From Candidatus Babeliales bacterium (GTDB lineage Bacteria > Babelota > Babeliae > Babelales > Vermiphilaceae): a DNA stretch of 64,000 nt. Positions 56,523 to 64,000 of the stretch are shown here, one piece after another. The first letter of the stretch is position 1. The number at the start of each line of letters is the position of its first letter. The DNA lies in contig DATIEE010000029.1 in assembly GCA_035455925.1 (NCBI GenBank), positions 1-64,000 of the forward strand. Reading direction: 5' to 3'. The position numbers and the translations under genes are program-made. Below the pieces are notes generated by a model. It was not told the DNA's origin, ran no database searches, and was given only the letters and a program-made list of their open reading frames with translations.

Positions 56523-57314
56523 TTATACAAAATCAAGTAATTTTTTCATTTTATAATGCGCATAAAACCAAAGAACTATAGTAAAACTACACAATGCTAT
56601 GCAACAAACTTCCCATGGCAAACAGCCTTCTGCTCCCAATAACGCCGCACGCACTCCTTCCATAATAAAAATAATAGGATTACATAAAAGTGCATATGCT
56701 AAGGGCGCTGAAAGTTTATACATTGACGCCCATGAAAATTGAAAACCACCCATAAACCATAATGGAAAAATAAAACGTGACCAAGCGTTTCGTATTTTTG
56801 CCATACTACCAACATGCGCAGTAACCGCTATAGTAAATACACCATAAAAAATATTTGCTAACACAATAATAACAGCAAACTTAATACATGATATATTAGC
56901 AATATTAAAGCTTGTAGAGAAAATTAATGCATTAAATAAAAACATTGCACAACTTAATAAAATACCTACCAACGCATACGAACAAACCATACTCAACAAA
57001 ACTACGGTTGAACTTGCAGGCAATGTTAAATAATAACCAATTGAACGATCACCTTCAAAATCCATAATACTTTTCACCGTATTACCATATACCTCAAAAA
57101 GACCTACCGTTCCAATGACTGTTGCGAGTTGAAAGGCACCAAAACTGCTCGCCAATCCAAATGATTGCATGAGATACCCCATAACAACTAATTGGCAAAA
57201 ACCCCAAATACACAGATTAATAAATTGATTAAAAAGCTGCTGACGTGCAATATAAAAATTAGTTGCAACTAATTTGTAAAAAATATCGGCAAAACGAAAT
57301 AAACCGTTATTCAT
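56523..57314 (-). CDS. ABC-2 type exporter permease
   Basis: A 263 aa membrane protein with six hydrophobic helices and the ABC-2 pattern (NPIIFIMEGVRAALLGAEG near the C-terminus, as in NodJ-like permeases). It overlaps the ATPase gene by one base, which fixes it as its partner. Substrate unknown; the family exports polysaccharides, lipids or drugs. Confidence 0.85.
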   Translation of the reverse strand: MNNGLFRFADIFYKLVATNFYIARQQLFNQFINLCIWGFCQLVVMGYLMQSFGLASSFGAFQLATVIGTVGLFEVYGNTVKSIMDFEGDRSIGYYLTLPASSTVVLLSMVCSYALVGILLSCAMFLFNALIFSTSFNIANISCIKFAVIIVLANIFYGVFTIAVTAHVGSMAKIRNAWSRFIFPLWFMGGFQFSWASMYKLSAPLAYALLCNPIIFIMEGVRAALLGAEGCLPWEVCCIALCSFTIVLWFYAHYKMKKLLDFV

Positions 57315-58069
57315 TATTTTTCCTTATCTGTCTTAGATGCATCGTCGGACATAATCGCTATAAATACATCCTCAAGATTATTCATTTTAAAATCAGCTTT
57401 TAAATTATCCGGCGTATCTATTAATTTAATAAGTCCAGCATCAAGTACACAAACTCGATCTGATAATTGCTCTGCTTCATCAAGATAATGTGTTGTTAAA
57501 ATTACCGTAACACCTATTTTTTTTAAATCCTTAATCTGTTGCCATAATTGTCTTCTAATATGCGGATCAAGACCAACCGTTGGTTCATCTAAAATTACTA
57601 GTTGCGGATTATGCATCAATGCGCGTGCAATCATAAAACGTTGCTTATAACCCCCCGATAACACTGTAGCTTTTTGATTCATATATTCCCGCAAACCAAA
57701 TCGATCCACTAACAATGCAAGACGCGTATCGATCTGTTCCGGTGTCATTTGATAATAACTTGCCGACAATCGCAAGTTTTGTTCCAACGTCAACGCTGGA
57801 TTTAAATTTGGCCGTTGAGGACAAAAACCAATTGTATACCGATATGTGGTAACATCGGAATAGATTGATACACCATTATACTCAATGTCACCCTCTGTTG
57901 GTGGATGTAATGTTGCAACGATAGACGATAACGTAGTTTTACCCGCACCATTAACGCCAAGAAGACCTAAAATTTCACCCTTATAAATATCAAGAGAAAT
58001 ACCTTTAAGAGCTTCTTTTGTGGCATATGTCTTTTTTATATTTTTGATTTTTAATAAAACATTATTCAT
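57314..58069 (-). CDS. ABC transporter ATP-binding protein
   Basis: A 251 aa ABC ATPase. Walker A GVNGAGKTTLSS, Q-loop region IGFCPQRPNLNP, signature LSGGYKQRFMIARAL, Walker B LVILDEPTVGLD and switch TTHYLDEAE are intact. The sequence is closest in style to the CcmA/NodI-like drug or polysaccharide export group. It precedes and overlaps the ABC-2 permease gene. Confidence 0.92.
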   Translation of the reverse strand: MNNVLLKIKNIKKTYATKEALKGISLDIYKGEILGLLGVNGAGKTTLSSIVATLHPPTEGDIEYNGVSIYSDVTTYRYTIGFCPQRPNLNPALTLEQNLRLSASYYQMTPEQIDTRLALLVDRFGLREYMNQKATVLSGGYKQRFMIARALMHNPQLVILDEPTVGLDPHIRRQLWQQIKDLKKIGVTVILTTHYLDEAEQLSDRVCVLDAGLIKLIDTPDNLKADFKMNNLEDVFIAIMSDDASKTDKEK

Positions 58070-58349
58070 CTAAATTCCTTATGAATTTATATATATGACC
58101 TATAGCACAATGTAGCTAGGCAAAATAAAAATATTTTTAATAGAAACACCCATCACATAGATTATTACAATCTTATGAAAAAGTTATTGAATCCGGCATG
58201 TTATGATTGACATGATAAAAATCTCGTGGCCCGAAATTATTATGACATTATTTATAATAATATCAAACCACACACCGACGTCAAGAAACAAAAATAATAA
58301 AAACTAAAGACTCCAAACATATATTATGTTAGAGCACAAAGGAATATTC

Positions 58350-58928
58350 ATGAAACAATTAAACTGCTTTTTTTTACTTATATACTCTATTGTATCATTA
58401 CATAGCATGGAATCACAAAAATCTATTACACCGTACCAATCCTCGCATCTCTCTATTCAAAAATTAAAACAAGATTGTGAATATCTTAAAACTTTCTTAT
58501 CAAACACTCACTGTAGACTTTTATCATCTCATTATCATAATTCACTTACCCAAAAACATTACATCATTCTCTATGCGTACGATCAAAGTTATGATCAACT
58601 CACTTCTCTTGCCAATTCACATAACTTTAGTCTCCCTCTAAATAACAAAAAATATTCTGTTTTAGGCATTGCAGCCCTTACTCCACATAAAATACCCTTT
58701 TCTGAACAAAAAGAATTTATGCAAAAATTATTGATACTTGGCTATACTCCAACATGCTCGGATAAAGACATTGCGTTTATTAAAAAATGGGAAAAAACTC
58801 CGTGGAATAAGATGGCACTTTTTCATTATGCAAACCAAGATCAAAACAATTGTATATTAAGGTTACCAACCGAACTAACACAATTTATCGCGCTACTGAT
58901 ATTTTCAGCAGAAGAATCACTTTTTTAA
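58350..58928 (+). CDS. Small exported protein, degenerate ankyrin-like, paralog of 61535 gene
   Basis: A 192 aa protein from the ATG at 58350 (AAAGGAA upstream) with signal peptide MKQLNCFFLLIYSIVSLHSM. The middle reads YSVLGIAALTPHKIPFSEQK and MQKLLILGYTPTCSDKDI, which has the look of one degenerate ankyrin helix-turn-helix. The C-terminus (LRLPTELTQFIALLIF) resembles the first helix of an F-box, but is too short to call. Its close paralog is at 61535-62122. Function unknown; both might be exported interaction proteins. Confidence 0.65.
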   Translation: MKQLNCFFLLIYSIVSLHSMESQKSITPYQSSHLSIQKLKQDCEYLKTFLSNTHCRLLSSHYHNSLTQKHYIILYAYDQSYDQLTSLANSHNFSLPLNNKKYSVLGIAALTPHKIPFSEQKEFMQKLLILGYTPTCSDKDIAFIKKWEKTPWNKMALFHYANQDQNNCILRLPTELTQFIALLIFSAEESLF

Positions 58929-58976
58929 AAATATGGATATATTACAAAAAAATCCTTATAAGGAAAATATAAAAAA

Positions 58977-59669
58977 TTATGGAGTAAATTGCTCTAATCG
59001 ATAGATATCAAGATCTTTTTCAATATCTTCTACTTTTTTTATCATTAGTTCAAAACCATCTTCTCCAAAAAGTTCATGTTCGCGATCTTCAAATATTTTA
59101 CTCATATTTTTAAATTCTGATTCAGTCATTAGCGAGCGTACTTGGGGAAACAGAACTGTATCTTCTCGTGCTTCATGAGGTCGATACATTCTAATAAATT
59201 TTTGTAATAAATTTTTTATGAGCTTTCTCGTTTTTTGATCCAAAGGTTTATTCTCTATGGATAGTTTTTGTAATTGAGCGGTAATTTCACGACCCTTATT
59301 ATGTTGAGCTTTTAAAGTTTTTACAAGTTTTATTTCTTTTTTATGCTTTTCAAAAAGTGGAAATATGTAATCTTCTTCAAGTTTTTCATGATAATTTTCA
59401 ATAAACGATCTAATAATCTCTACAGCATTATTAAGAACGATAATTGAAAAATTAGTATTATTGTCAATTCTCTTAACAATTTCTTCATAAATTAAGAGAA
59501 TACGATTTAAAAGACCATGTTCTCGCATTAAATCTTCAGTTAACGGAATCTCAGATTCTTCTTGTATGTTCATAGGCAAACTCTTTTTATCAGCACACAA
59601 ATAGGGTTGATTAATTGTTCCAATAAAAAAAAGTATTGAAAAATATTTTTTTTGTAAAAAATTCCTCAT
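58977..59669 (-). CDS. Exported hemerythrin-like protein
   Basis: A 230 aa protein with a signal peptide at 1-26 (near LCA) followed by a four-helix HHE domain. The di-iron ligands are all visible: His51 (REHGLL), His94 and Glu98 (YHEKLEED), His123 (QHNKGRE), His165 and Glu169 (HEAREDTVLFP). Hemerythrins bind O2 or nitric oxide or store iron. A secreted one is unusual and might scavenge O2/NO or iron outside the cell; that is inference. It has no neighbouring redox gene. Confidence 0.85.
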   Translation of the reverse strand: MRNFLQKKYFSILFFIGTINQPYLCADKKSLPMNIQEESEIPLTEDLMREHGLLNRILLIYEEIVKRIDNNTNFSIIVLNNAVEIIRSFIENYHEKLEEDYIFPLFEKHKKEIKLVKTLKAQHNKGREITAQLQKLSIENKPLDQKTRKLIKNLLQKFIRMYRPHEAREDTVLFPQVRSLMTESEFKNMSKIFEDREHELFGEDGFELMIKKVEDIEKDLDIYRLEQFTP

Positions 59670-59800
59670 TACTTTTTTCCTTATACAATATAAAAATCAT
59701 GTTATTTAACTATATAGTAGGTGAATGAACTTAAGCAATGATTAGAATTTTTATTATTTATAGTTAAGACAATAAACTATTGTCATAAAGAAAATAATCG

Positions 59801-61345
59801 CTACAAACCCCAAACATAAATTGTTTTAGATCCCACATGTTCTATTCGATGGTATATTTTTTCATCCCATGTTTTTTCTAGATTACCATCAAAAACAACT
59901 AAATGCCCTTCAGTTGCATTGGAAATATCCATATATTCAGCCGTTTGCTGCAACCCTTCAGTTAATGTCTTGCTGCTGCGTTTTACCTTTAATTCAATAA
60001 CAATTTTTTGATCATGCCAATGCAAAAGTAAATCAACTCGTTTGCGATCCAGGGCATATTCACGATGAAGGGTACCTCCATCATTAATTACACGCTGCAA
60101 AAACGCCATGAGCAACAAATGTGGTCCTGACTCTTTGTACTGAAAATCTGCAAGCCATGTTGCTGAATTTTCACGGTAAAATTCCGTAAATTTCGTTAAT
60201 AATTTTTGCATATTTAATGACCTATCAAGATTTTGATAAAATAAGGCTGATTCTCTAATACGTTCTTGTGTAGTCTGTGTAAGTGCTCGTGGAATAATTT
60301 CTTGATAAATAGGATTAGCAATATCAAAACTATGCAACTTTATTAACCCTAAATCTCTGACATATTGAACATCGTCAAAAGGAAATATTTTTAAATCACT
60401 CTGCGCACCAATAATAGCATCAATAATATAACGAACACGTGGTTCTTCCAATTTATGAACAAGCTGATCAATGTGCGTATCACATCGCTTAATGAGTGTT
60501 TCTTTTGCATGATCAATAACATTTTTAGTGATTGGTATAGTACGATCGATGACATCTTCAAAACATGCTTGATACGCAAGTGCATTAACAAGCCATGGTT
60601 GACCTTGCGTTAAATAATATGCATGTTCAATTGCTTCATCAGTAAATTGTTGGCCAGTTTCATCCGAATGTTGAAGATACAACATTCGTGTTTGCTTTAG
60701 AGAAAAATCAGGCAAGGTAAGGCTTTCAGCTTTTATATTAAACGCGCTACCACCCAACACCATATTGTGTTCAGCTTCTGACCAAATACGATAATCACGC
60801 ACATCACGAACTCCCAATAAACAAACCGATTGAGGAAACGCTATCGGACGATTAGGATACCCAGCACGTAATTGGCGCAATACTGAAATAAGCGTATCAC
60901 CAATTAATGAATCTATTTCATCAATGAACACTAAAATTGGCTTATCCGATGCAATACACCAAGCTTGAAGAACTTTTTTTAAGCTACTTCCGGAAACATC
61001 TTTTAATTCTTCTTGTACAAATTCAAAAAGAGGATCTCCCGATTTCAGCAAAATAGTTGCCCACTCTCGTAATTCCTCTAAAATTATCCTCATACCCTTT
61101 TCCACATTGTCTCGTGCAATCTGAGCAGGTTCAACGTTGATATATAATACTTTATATGTGCCTTCAACATTTAATTCGTTAACAAACATTTGAATCGCGG
61201 TTGTTTTTCCGCTTTGACGTGGAGCATGTAAAATAAAATATTTTTCTTGCTCAATAAGATGTCTAAATTCAACTTCATTTAATCGATGAGGAATATAATA
61301 ATGTTTTCTTGGATCAATGGGCCCGGCTGTATTAAAAAATCGCAT
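59801..61345 (-). CDS. AAA-like ATPase fused to PD-(D/E)XK nuclease domain
   Basis: A 514 aa protein. Residues 1-330 hold an ATPase of the STAND/AAA_35-like kind: HAPRQSGKTTAIQMF (Walker A), ILVFIDEIDSLIGD (Walker B) and QSVCLLGVRDVRDY (sensor). The C-terminus is a PD-(D/E)XK_9 nuclease domain: KRVDLLLHWHDQKIVIELKV with Asp and Glu-x-Lys. Similar proteins are often multiplied in symbiont genomes and their role is not settled (proposed selfish or defence-like). AAGGAAAAG precedes the ATG. A fossil of another copy's 3' end lies at 62150-62222. Confidence 0.85.
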   Translation of the reverse strand: MRFFNTAGPIDPRKHYYIPHRLNEVEFRHLIEQEKYFILHAPRQSGKTTAIQMFVNELNVEGTYKVLYINVEPAQIARDNVEKGMRIILEELREWATILLKSGDPLFEFVQEELKDVSGSSLKKVLQAWCIASDKPILVFIDEIDSLIGDTLISVLRQLRAGYPNRPIAFPQSVCLLGVRDVRDYRIWSEAEHNMVLGGSAFNIKAESLTLPDFSLKQTRMLYLQHSDETGQQFTDEAIEHAYYLTQGQPWLVNALAYQACFEDVIDRTIPITKNVIDHAKETLIKRCDTHIDQLVHKLEEPRVRYIIDAIIGAQSDLKIFPFDDVQYVRDLGLIKLHSFDIANPIYQEIIPRALTQTTQERIRESALFYQNLDRSLNMQKLLTKFTEFYRENSATWLADFQYKESGPHLLLMAFLQRVINDGGTLHREYALDRKRVDLLLHWHDQKIVIELKVKRSSKTLTEGLQQTAEYMDISNATEGHLVVFDGNLEKTWDEKIYHRIEHVGSKTIYVWGL

Positions 61346-61480
61346 AATACTTTTCCTTATTATTTATTCTTACACTTTATTTGTACATCCTGCGTGATGC
61401 ATACTTTATATAATAACTAAGTTACTACACCCACAAAAATAGTACATGTACCTACACCATAATGATATTTTTATTTACAC

Positions 61481-61534
61481 ATTTTATTACAATAGGTCAA
61501 TTGTTATCACACTTACCTTAGGAAAGGAATATCT
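61481..61534 (+). repeat. Upstream direct repeat, copy 1 (before 61535 gene)
   Basis: The segment ATTACAATA...AATTGTTATCAC...CTTACC with an AGGAAAGGAATAT ribosome site recurs before the ankyrin gene, so the two genes share duplicated 5' flanks. Confidence 0.5.
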
Positions 61535-62122
61535 ATGAAGCAATTAAGCTACTTAGTTCTACTCCTATATTGTACTGTATCGCTGAAAAGCATGAATCCA
61601 CAAAAATCTATTCAACATAATCCATGCAAACCAAACTTTATTCAACAGTTACAAAAAGAACGCGATGAACTTAAAAATTCATTACAAGATTATAATCGCT
61701 TGCTTTTATCATCTCCTTACTACAATTCACGCAAGCGCACCCGATTAGAGTATATCTTTCTGTACGCATACGATCAAAACTATAGTCGACTCACGTCTAT
61801 TACTGAAGCAGATACATATTCATTAATTTTCAATAATAAAAAATACTCTGTTTTGAGTATTGCAGCACTTACTCACTACAAAAAACCTCTTTCTCAACAA
61901 AACGAATTCATACGAAAATTATTAATTCTTAATTATAATCCAACATCTGATGATAGAAATATTGCATTTATTGAAAGATGGGAAAGAATTTCGTGGAACA
62001 AAATAATACTTTTACTCTGTGCAAAAAATCATCAAGACGGTAATATATCTACTGAGTTGCCATACAAAATCATACAATTAATTACATGGTTCATGTTTAC
62101 AACAGAAAAATCACTTTTTTAA
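61535..62122 (+). CDS. Small exported protein, paralog of 58350 gene
   Basis: A 195 aa paralog with signal peptide MKQLSYLVLLLYCTVSLKSM. It shares RLLLSSPYYNS-type, FLYAYDQNYSRLTSI, YSVLSIAALTHYKKPLSQQN, RKLLILNYNPTSDDRNIAFI and a C-terminal TEKSLF with the gene at 58350. It lacks a recognised domain beyond a degenerate ankyrin-like unit. AGGAAAGGAATAT precedes the ATG. It is followed by a fossil of the ATPase-nuclease gene and then by an ankyrin gene with a similar leader. Confidence 0.65.
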   Translation: MKQLSYLVLLLYCTVSLKSMNPQKSIQHNPCKPNFIQQLQKERDELKNSLQDYNRLLLSSPYYNSRKRTRLEYIFLYAYDQNYSRLTSITEADTYSLIFNNKKYSVLSIAALTHYKKPLSQQNEFIRKLLILNYNPTSDDRNIAFIERWERISWNKIILLLCAKNHQDGNISTELPYKIIQLITWFMFTTEKSLF

Positions 62123-62149
62123 AAAACTATTTTCTTGTTCTTTCACATC

Positions 62150-62222
62150 ATACTATTAAAACACGTAAGGTAATTATGATAAATTTTTCATCCCATGTTT
62201 TCTTATCACCATTATTACAATA
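62150..62222 (-). pseudogene. Fossil 3' end of an ATPase-nuclease gene
   Basis: On the minus strand this spacer reads NGDKKTWDEKF, matching DGNLEKTWDEKIY near the C-terminus of the 59801 gene; 17 bases (TTTTCATCCCATGTTTT) are identical. The rest is lost. It implies that the small exported gene and the convergent ATPase-nuclease gene were duplicated together and the second ATPase copy decayed. Confidence 0.5.
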
Positions 62223-62262
62223 AACTAATTGTTATCACGCTCACATTATAAAAAGGATATTC
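62209..62262 (+). repeat. Upstream direct repeat, copy 2 (before ankyrin gene)
   Basis: Partner of 61481-61534: ATTACAATAAACTAATTGTT, then ATCACGCTCAC and an AAAAAGGATATTC ribosome site. Confidence 0.5.
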
Positions 62263-63474
62263 ATGAAACAATTAAGTTTAAGGTTTACTACAATCATCTC
62301 ACTTGCTGTTTATTTTTTATTATTCACCTGCCGACCATCCCAATCTATGGACATGAATCCACATGGAATTAATGATCTTGCACTTGCAGATTTAATGCTA
62401 CTTCAAGGAATAGTAACGGGAAGAATAGATCTCATACAATTAAGCTTACAGATGGGTGCAAATATCAATGACCGTGTCGGCACATATGAAACTCCTTTAT
62501 TATGTACTGTAGTCGAACACGTTAAAAACGAAGAAATTATTAAGAAATTATTACAAAAAAAAAATGTCATTTTACACATATCAAATCCCAAAACAGGAAA
62601 TACACCCCTCCATCTAGCATGCTCACGCAATCTGCCTTCCATTGTTGATGTAATCCTCAACAAAGATCCTGAAACTATATGCATACCCAATAAAAACGGA
62701 CAACTACCGCTAGCAATTGCTGCAAAGTATGGTCACAAAGAATGTCTTAAATTATTACTTGCGTACAATAATGCACATATCAACCATCAAAGCTATGATG
62801 GATCTACCGCATTGCATGAAATATGTACGTACACAGAAGAAATACCAACAGATACACGATCAAACATTATCAAGCTGCTCATAGAATATGGCGCTAACAC
62901 AACTATTAAAAACAATCTCCAAGCAACGCCTTTATATTCACTATTTTCGTATAATTCTGCTACATTAGATTATTTACTTGATAATGATAAAAGTATAGCT
63001 GATCAACTCATACATGCAGTCGATGAACACCACAACAATCAATTACATTTATGTGCAACGTTACAATTAATCAATAATGAATCCTTTAATAAAAGTACAA
63101 AATACTTAAAGTTTCTTATTACTCGTGACGTAAACTTGTGGTCAAGAAATAAAGATGGTAAATTACCAGTAGATCTTGCATACGATGCATTTAAAACATT
63201 ATACAACAAATATACAGCAAAAAAATTGCCTTATCTCGAAAACGTTCTTAAACACCAAGAACATATCATGCATAGTTTTTTATCTATTGCATCACCATTC
63301 ACGAAATATGTACTACTTAAAGCAATATCACATCAACAAAACCTCACAAAAAACATACTAGCTCTCATAGCCCTTAATTATTATACATTGAATATTGACG
63401 CCATAATTGCTGAAAAATATGTCAATAATTATACAACATACTATCATATGCCCATCGAAAAAAAGATGAAATAA
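62263..63474 (+). CDS. Exported ankyrin-repeat protein, first frame
   Basis: A 403 aa product with a signal peptide (about residues 1-29, MKQLSLRFTTIISL...). Residues 38-235 contain about five ankyrin repeats, the clearest being GNTPLHLACSRNLPSIVDVI and GQLPLAIAAKYGHKECLKLL. Residues 240-400 hold further degenerate repeats and a helical part. The frame stops at 63474 just after A_AAA_AAG (63458-63465), while a homologous ankyrin unit continues in the -1 frame to the window edge. Ankyrin proteins of intracellular bacteria often bind host proteins; the export signal fits that, but the target is unknown. Confidence 0.85.
   Translation: MKQLSLRFTTIISLAVYFLLFTCRPSQSMDMNPHGINDLALADLMLLQGIVTGRIDLIQLSLQMGANINDRVGTYETPLLCTVVEHVKNEEIIKKLLQKKNVILHISNPKTGNTPLHLACSRNLPSIVDVILNKDPETICIPNKNGQLPLAIAAKYGHKECLKLLLAYNNAHINHQSYDGSTALHEICTYTEEIPTDTRSNIIKLLIEYGANTTIKNNLQATPLYSLFSYNSATLDYLLDNDKSIADQLIHAVDEHHNNQLHLCATLQLINNESFNKSTKYLKFLITRDVNLWSRNKDGKLPVDLAYDAFKTLYNKYTAKKLPYLENVLKHQEHIMHSFLSIASPFTKYVLLKAISHQQNLTKNILALIALNYYTLNIDAIIAEKYVNNYTTYYHMPIEKKMK
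63458..63465 (+). promoter_or_regulatory. A_AAA_AAG slippery heptamer (possible -1 frameshift site)
   Basis: In the zero frame the ribosome reads GAA AAA AAG ATG AAA TAA. A -1 slip on the A-run moves reading to GAT GAA ATA, the frame that continues the ankyrin protein. I see no upstream Shine-Dalgarno stimulator and no strong downstream stem, so the slip could equally be transcriptional or a one-base error. Confidence 0.5.
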
Positions 63475-64000
63475 AAAACAAACTCCTCAATAGGCAAAAG
63501 AATTCTGAACCATTACGCAATAGACCAATAAAACAACGACGATGCGATTTGACAGAAACACCATACATACCACGTTTAAAGGAAGGCGAAGCATCCTTTG
63601 CAACAAAAATGTGTTTTTTAGGAATAGTAAACAATACAATCTCGCAAGTGAAACTGGCAATATTTATGGGAGCTGATGTCAATTTTATTAATAAAGAAAC
63701 AGAAAAATCACTTTTATGCCTTGCATGTACAAAAGAACATGAAGATATTGGTATAGAATTACTCAAACACGACGCTATAGATATAACTTCTATAGGTGAT
63801 TACTCTACCGGAGATACGCCACTACACATAGCATGTAAAAAAAACTTACCTATAATAGTTGATATAATCCTCAACAAAAATCCCAATACCGCACATATAT
63901 TCAACTATGAAGGCTTTCTTCCTTTACACATGGCGGCACAATATGGTCATGAAAGATGTGTTACTATAATCCTTAATAAAAACCCCCAAACAGCACATAT
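63465..64000 (+). CDS. Ankyrin-repeat protein, continuation in -1 frame (partial at window edge)
   Basis: Open from the slippery site to the window end with no stop, about 178 codons. It begins DEIKNKLLNRQKNSEP and then repeats the layout of the first frame: GADVNFINKETEKSLLCLA, GDTPLHIACKKNLPIIVDII and GFLPLHMAAQYGHERCVTII, so it is an internal duplicate of residues 38-165 of the first part. No start codon with a ribosome site is present at its beginning (an internal ATG near 63609 has none), which favours one long protein over a separate gene. The C-terminus lies beyond the window. Confidence 0.65.

Noticed and set aside
58350-58928. F-box at the C-terminus (LRLPTELTQFIALL)
   Set aside because: Only the first helix pattern is present and the protein ends too soon for a full F-box; the paralog does not keep the motif well.
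53927-61345. Defence island made of the AAA_14 and ATPase-nuclease genes
   Set aside because: The two ATPase genes are separated by ordinary transporters and an exported hemerythrin, and no methylase, reverse transcriptase or other defence partner is visible.

Overview
The window is an AT-rich, densely packed bacterial chromosome segment with no phage, insertion sequence, CRISPR array, rRNA or recognisable tRNA. A small core of ordinary bacterial genes alternates with many genes for exported proteins of unknown family. These often occur as tandem paralogs and carry eukaryote-like modules: F-box-like, ankyrin, TPR, WD-like propeller and kinase-like motifs. This combination resembles the reduced genomes of protist-associated bacteria such as Candidatus Dependentiae (TM6; Babela relatives). 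That placement is inferred from gene style, not from a marker phylogeny.

Layout. 1-354: edge of an exported F-box-like gene. 460-2252: NagZ-like hexosaminidase and a hexulose-phosphate synthase. 3138-6976: rsmG-MATE-gatC-gatA operon closed by a terminator. 7053-18933: an orphan TrpX-like binding protein, exported unknowns, two exported kinase-like proteins (9680-10636 and 17081-17983), a large two-module CPBP membrane protease, a VOC protein and radA. 18999-28113: NhaC antiporter, yidC-recR-pepP operon, a MerR regulator and murC. 28268-29971: three small exported proteins and a lipoprotein. 29974-33699: ffh-rpsP-khpA-trmD-rplS without rimM, trmD being fused to a second SPOUT domain. 33923-39290: exported M48-like protease, hflX and two exported TPR-glycosyltransferase-like proteins. 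39357-42417: four tandem exported paralogs in an A-B-A-B pattern, each with a duplicated promoter block and terminator. 42639-46688: DUF6165, uvrD/pcrA, a methyltransferase and a Nudix hydrolase. 46891-52909: three propeller-like exported membrane proteins with ppa embedded among them. 53125-61345: AAA/DUF4143 ATPase, MFS and ABC-2 exporters, exported hemerythrin and an ATPase-nuclease. 61535-64000: a small exported paralog and an ankyrin protein.

Main observation. Four exported-protein genes are broken or split exactly at poly-A runs: 8 A at 40527-40534, 6 A at 48540-48545, 9 A at 51815-51823 and 7 A at 63458-63464. The last is a perfect A_AAA_AAG slippery heptamer joining two ankyrin frames by -1. 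Intact paralogs show the three array members should be continuous. I saw no such lesion in a housekeeping gene, although those also contain poly-A runs. Possible explanations are phase variation, transcriptional or ribosomal slippage, relaxed selection on redundant copies, or homopolymer sequencing error. Reads, RNA-seq and proteomics would separate them.

Other points are two perfect dyads with identical 18-nt spacers beside the AAA/DUF4143 gene, and short gene fossils showing past tandem duplication of the propeller array and of the ATPase-nuclease unit.
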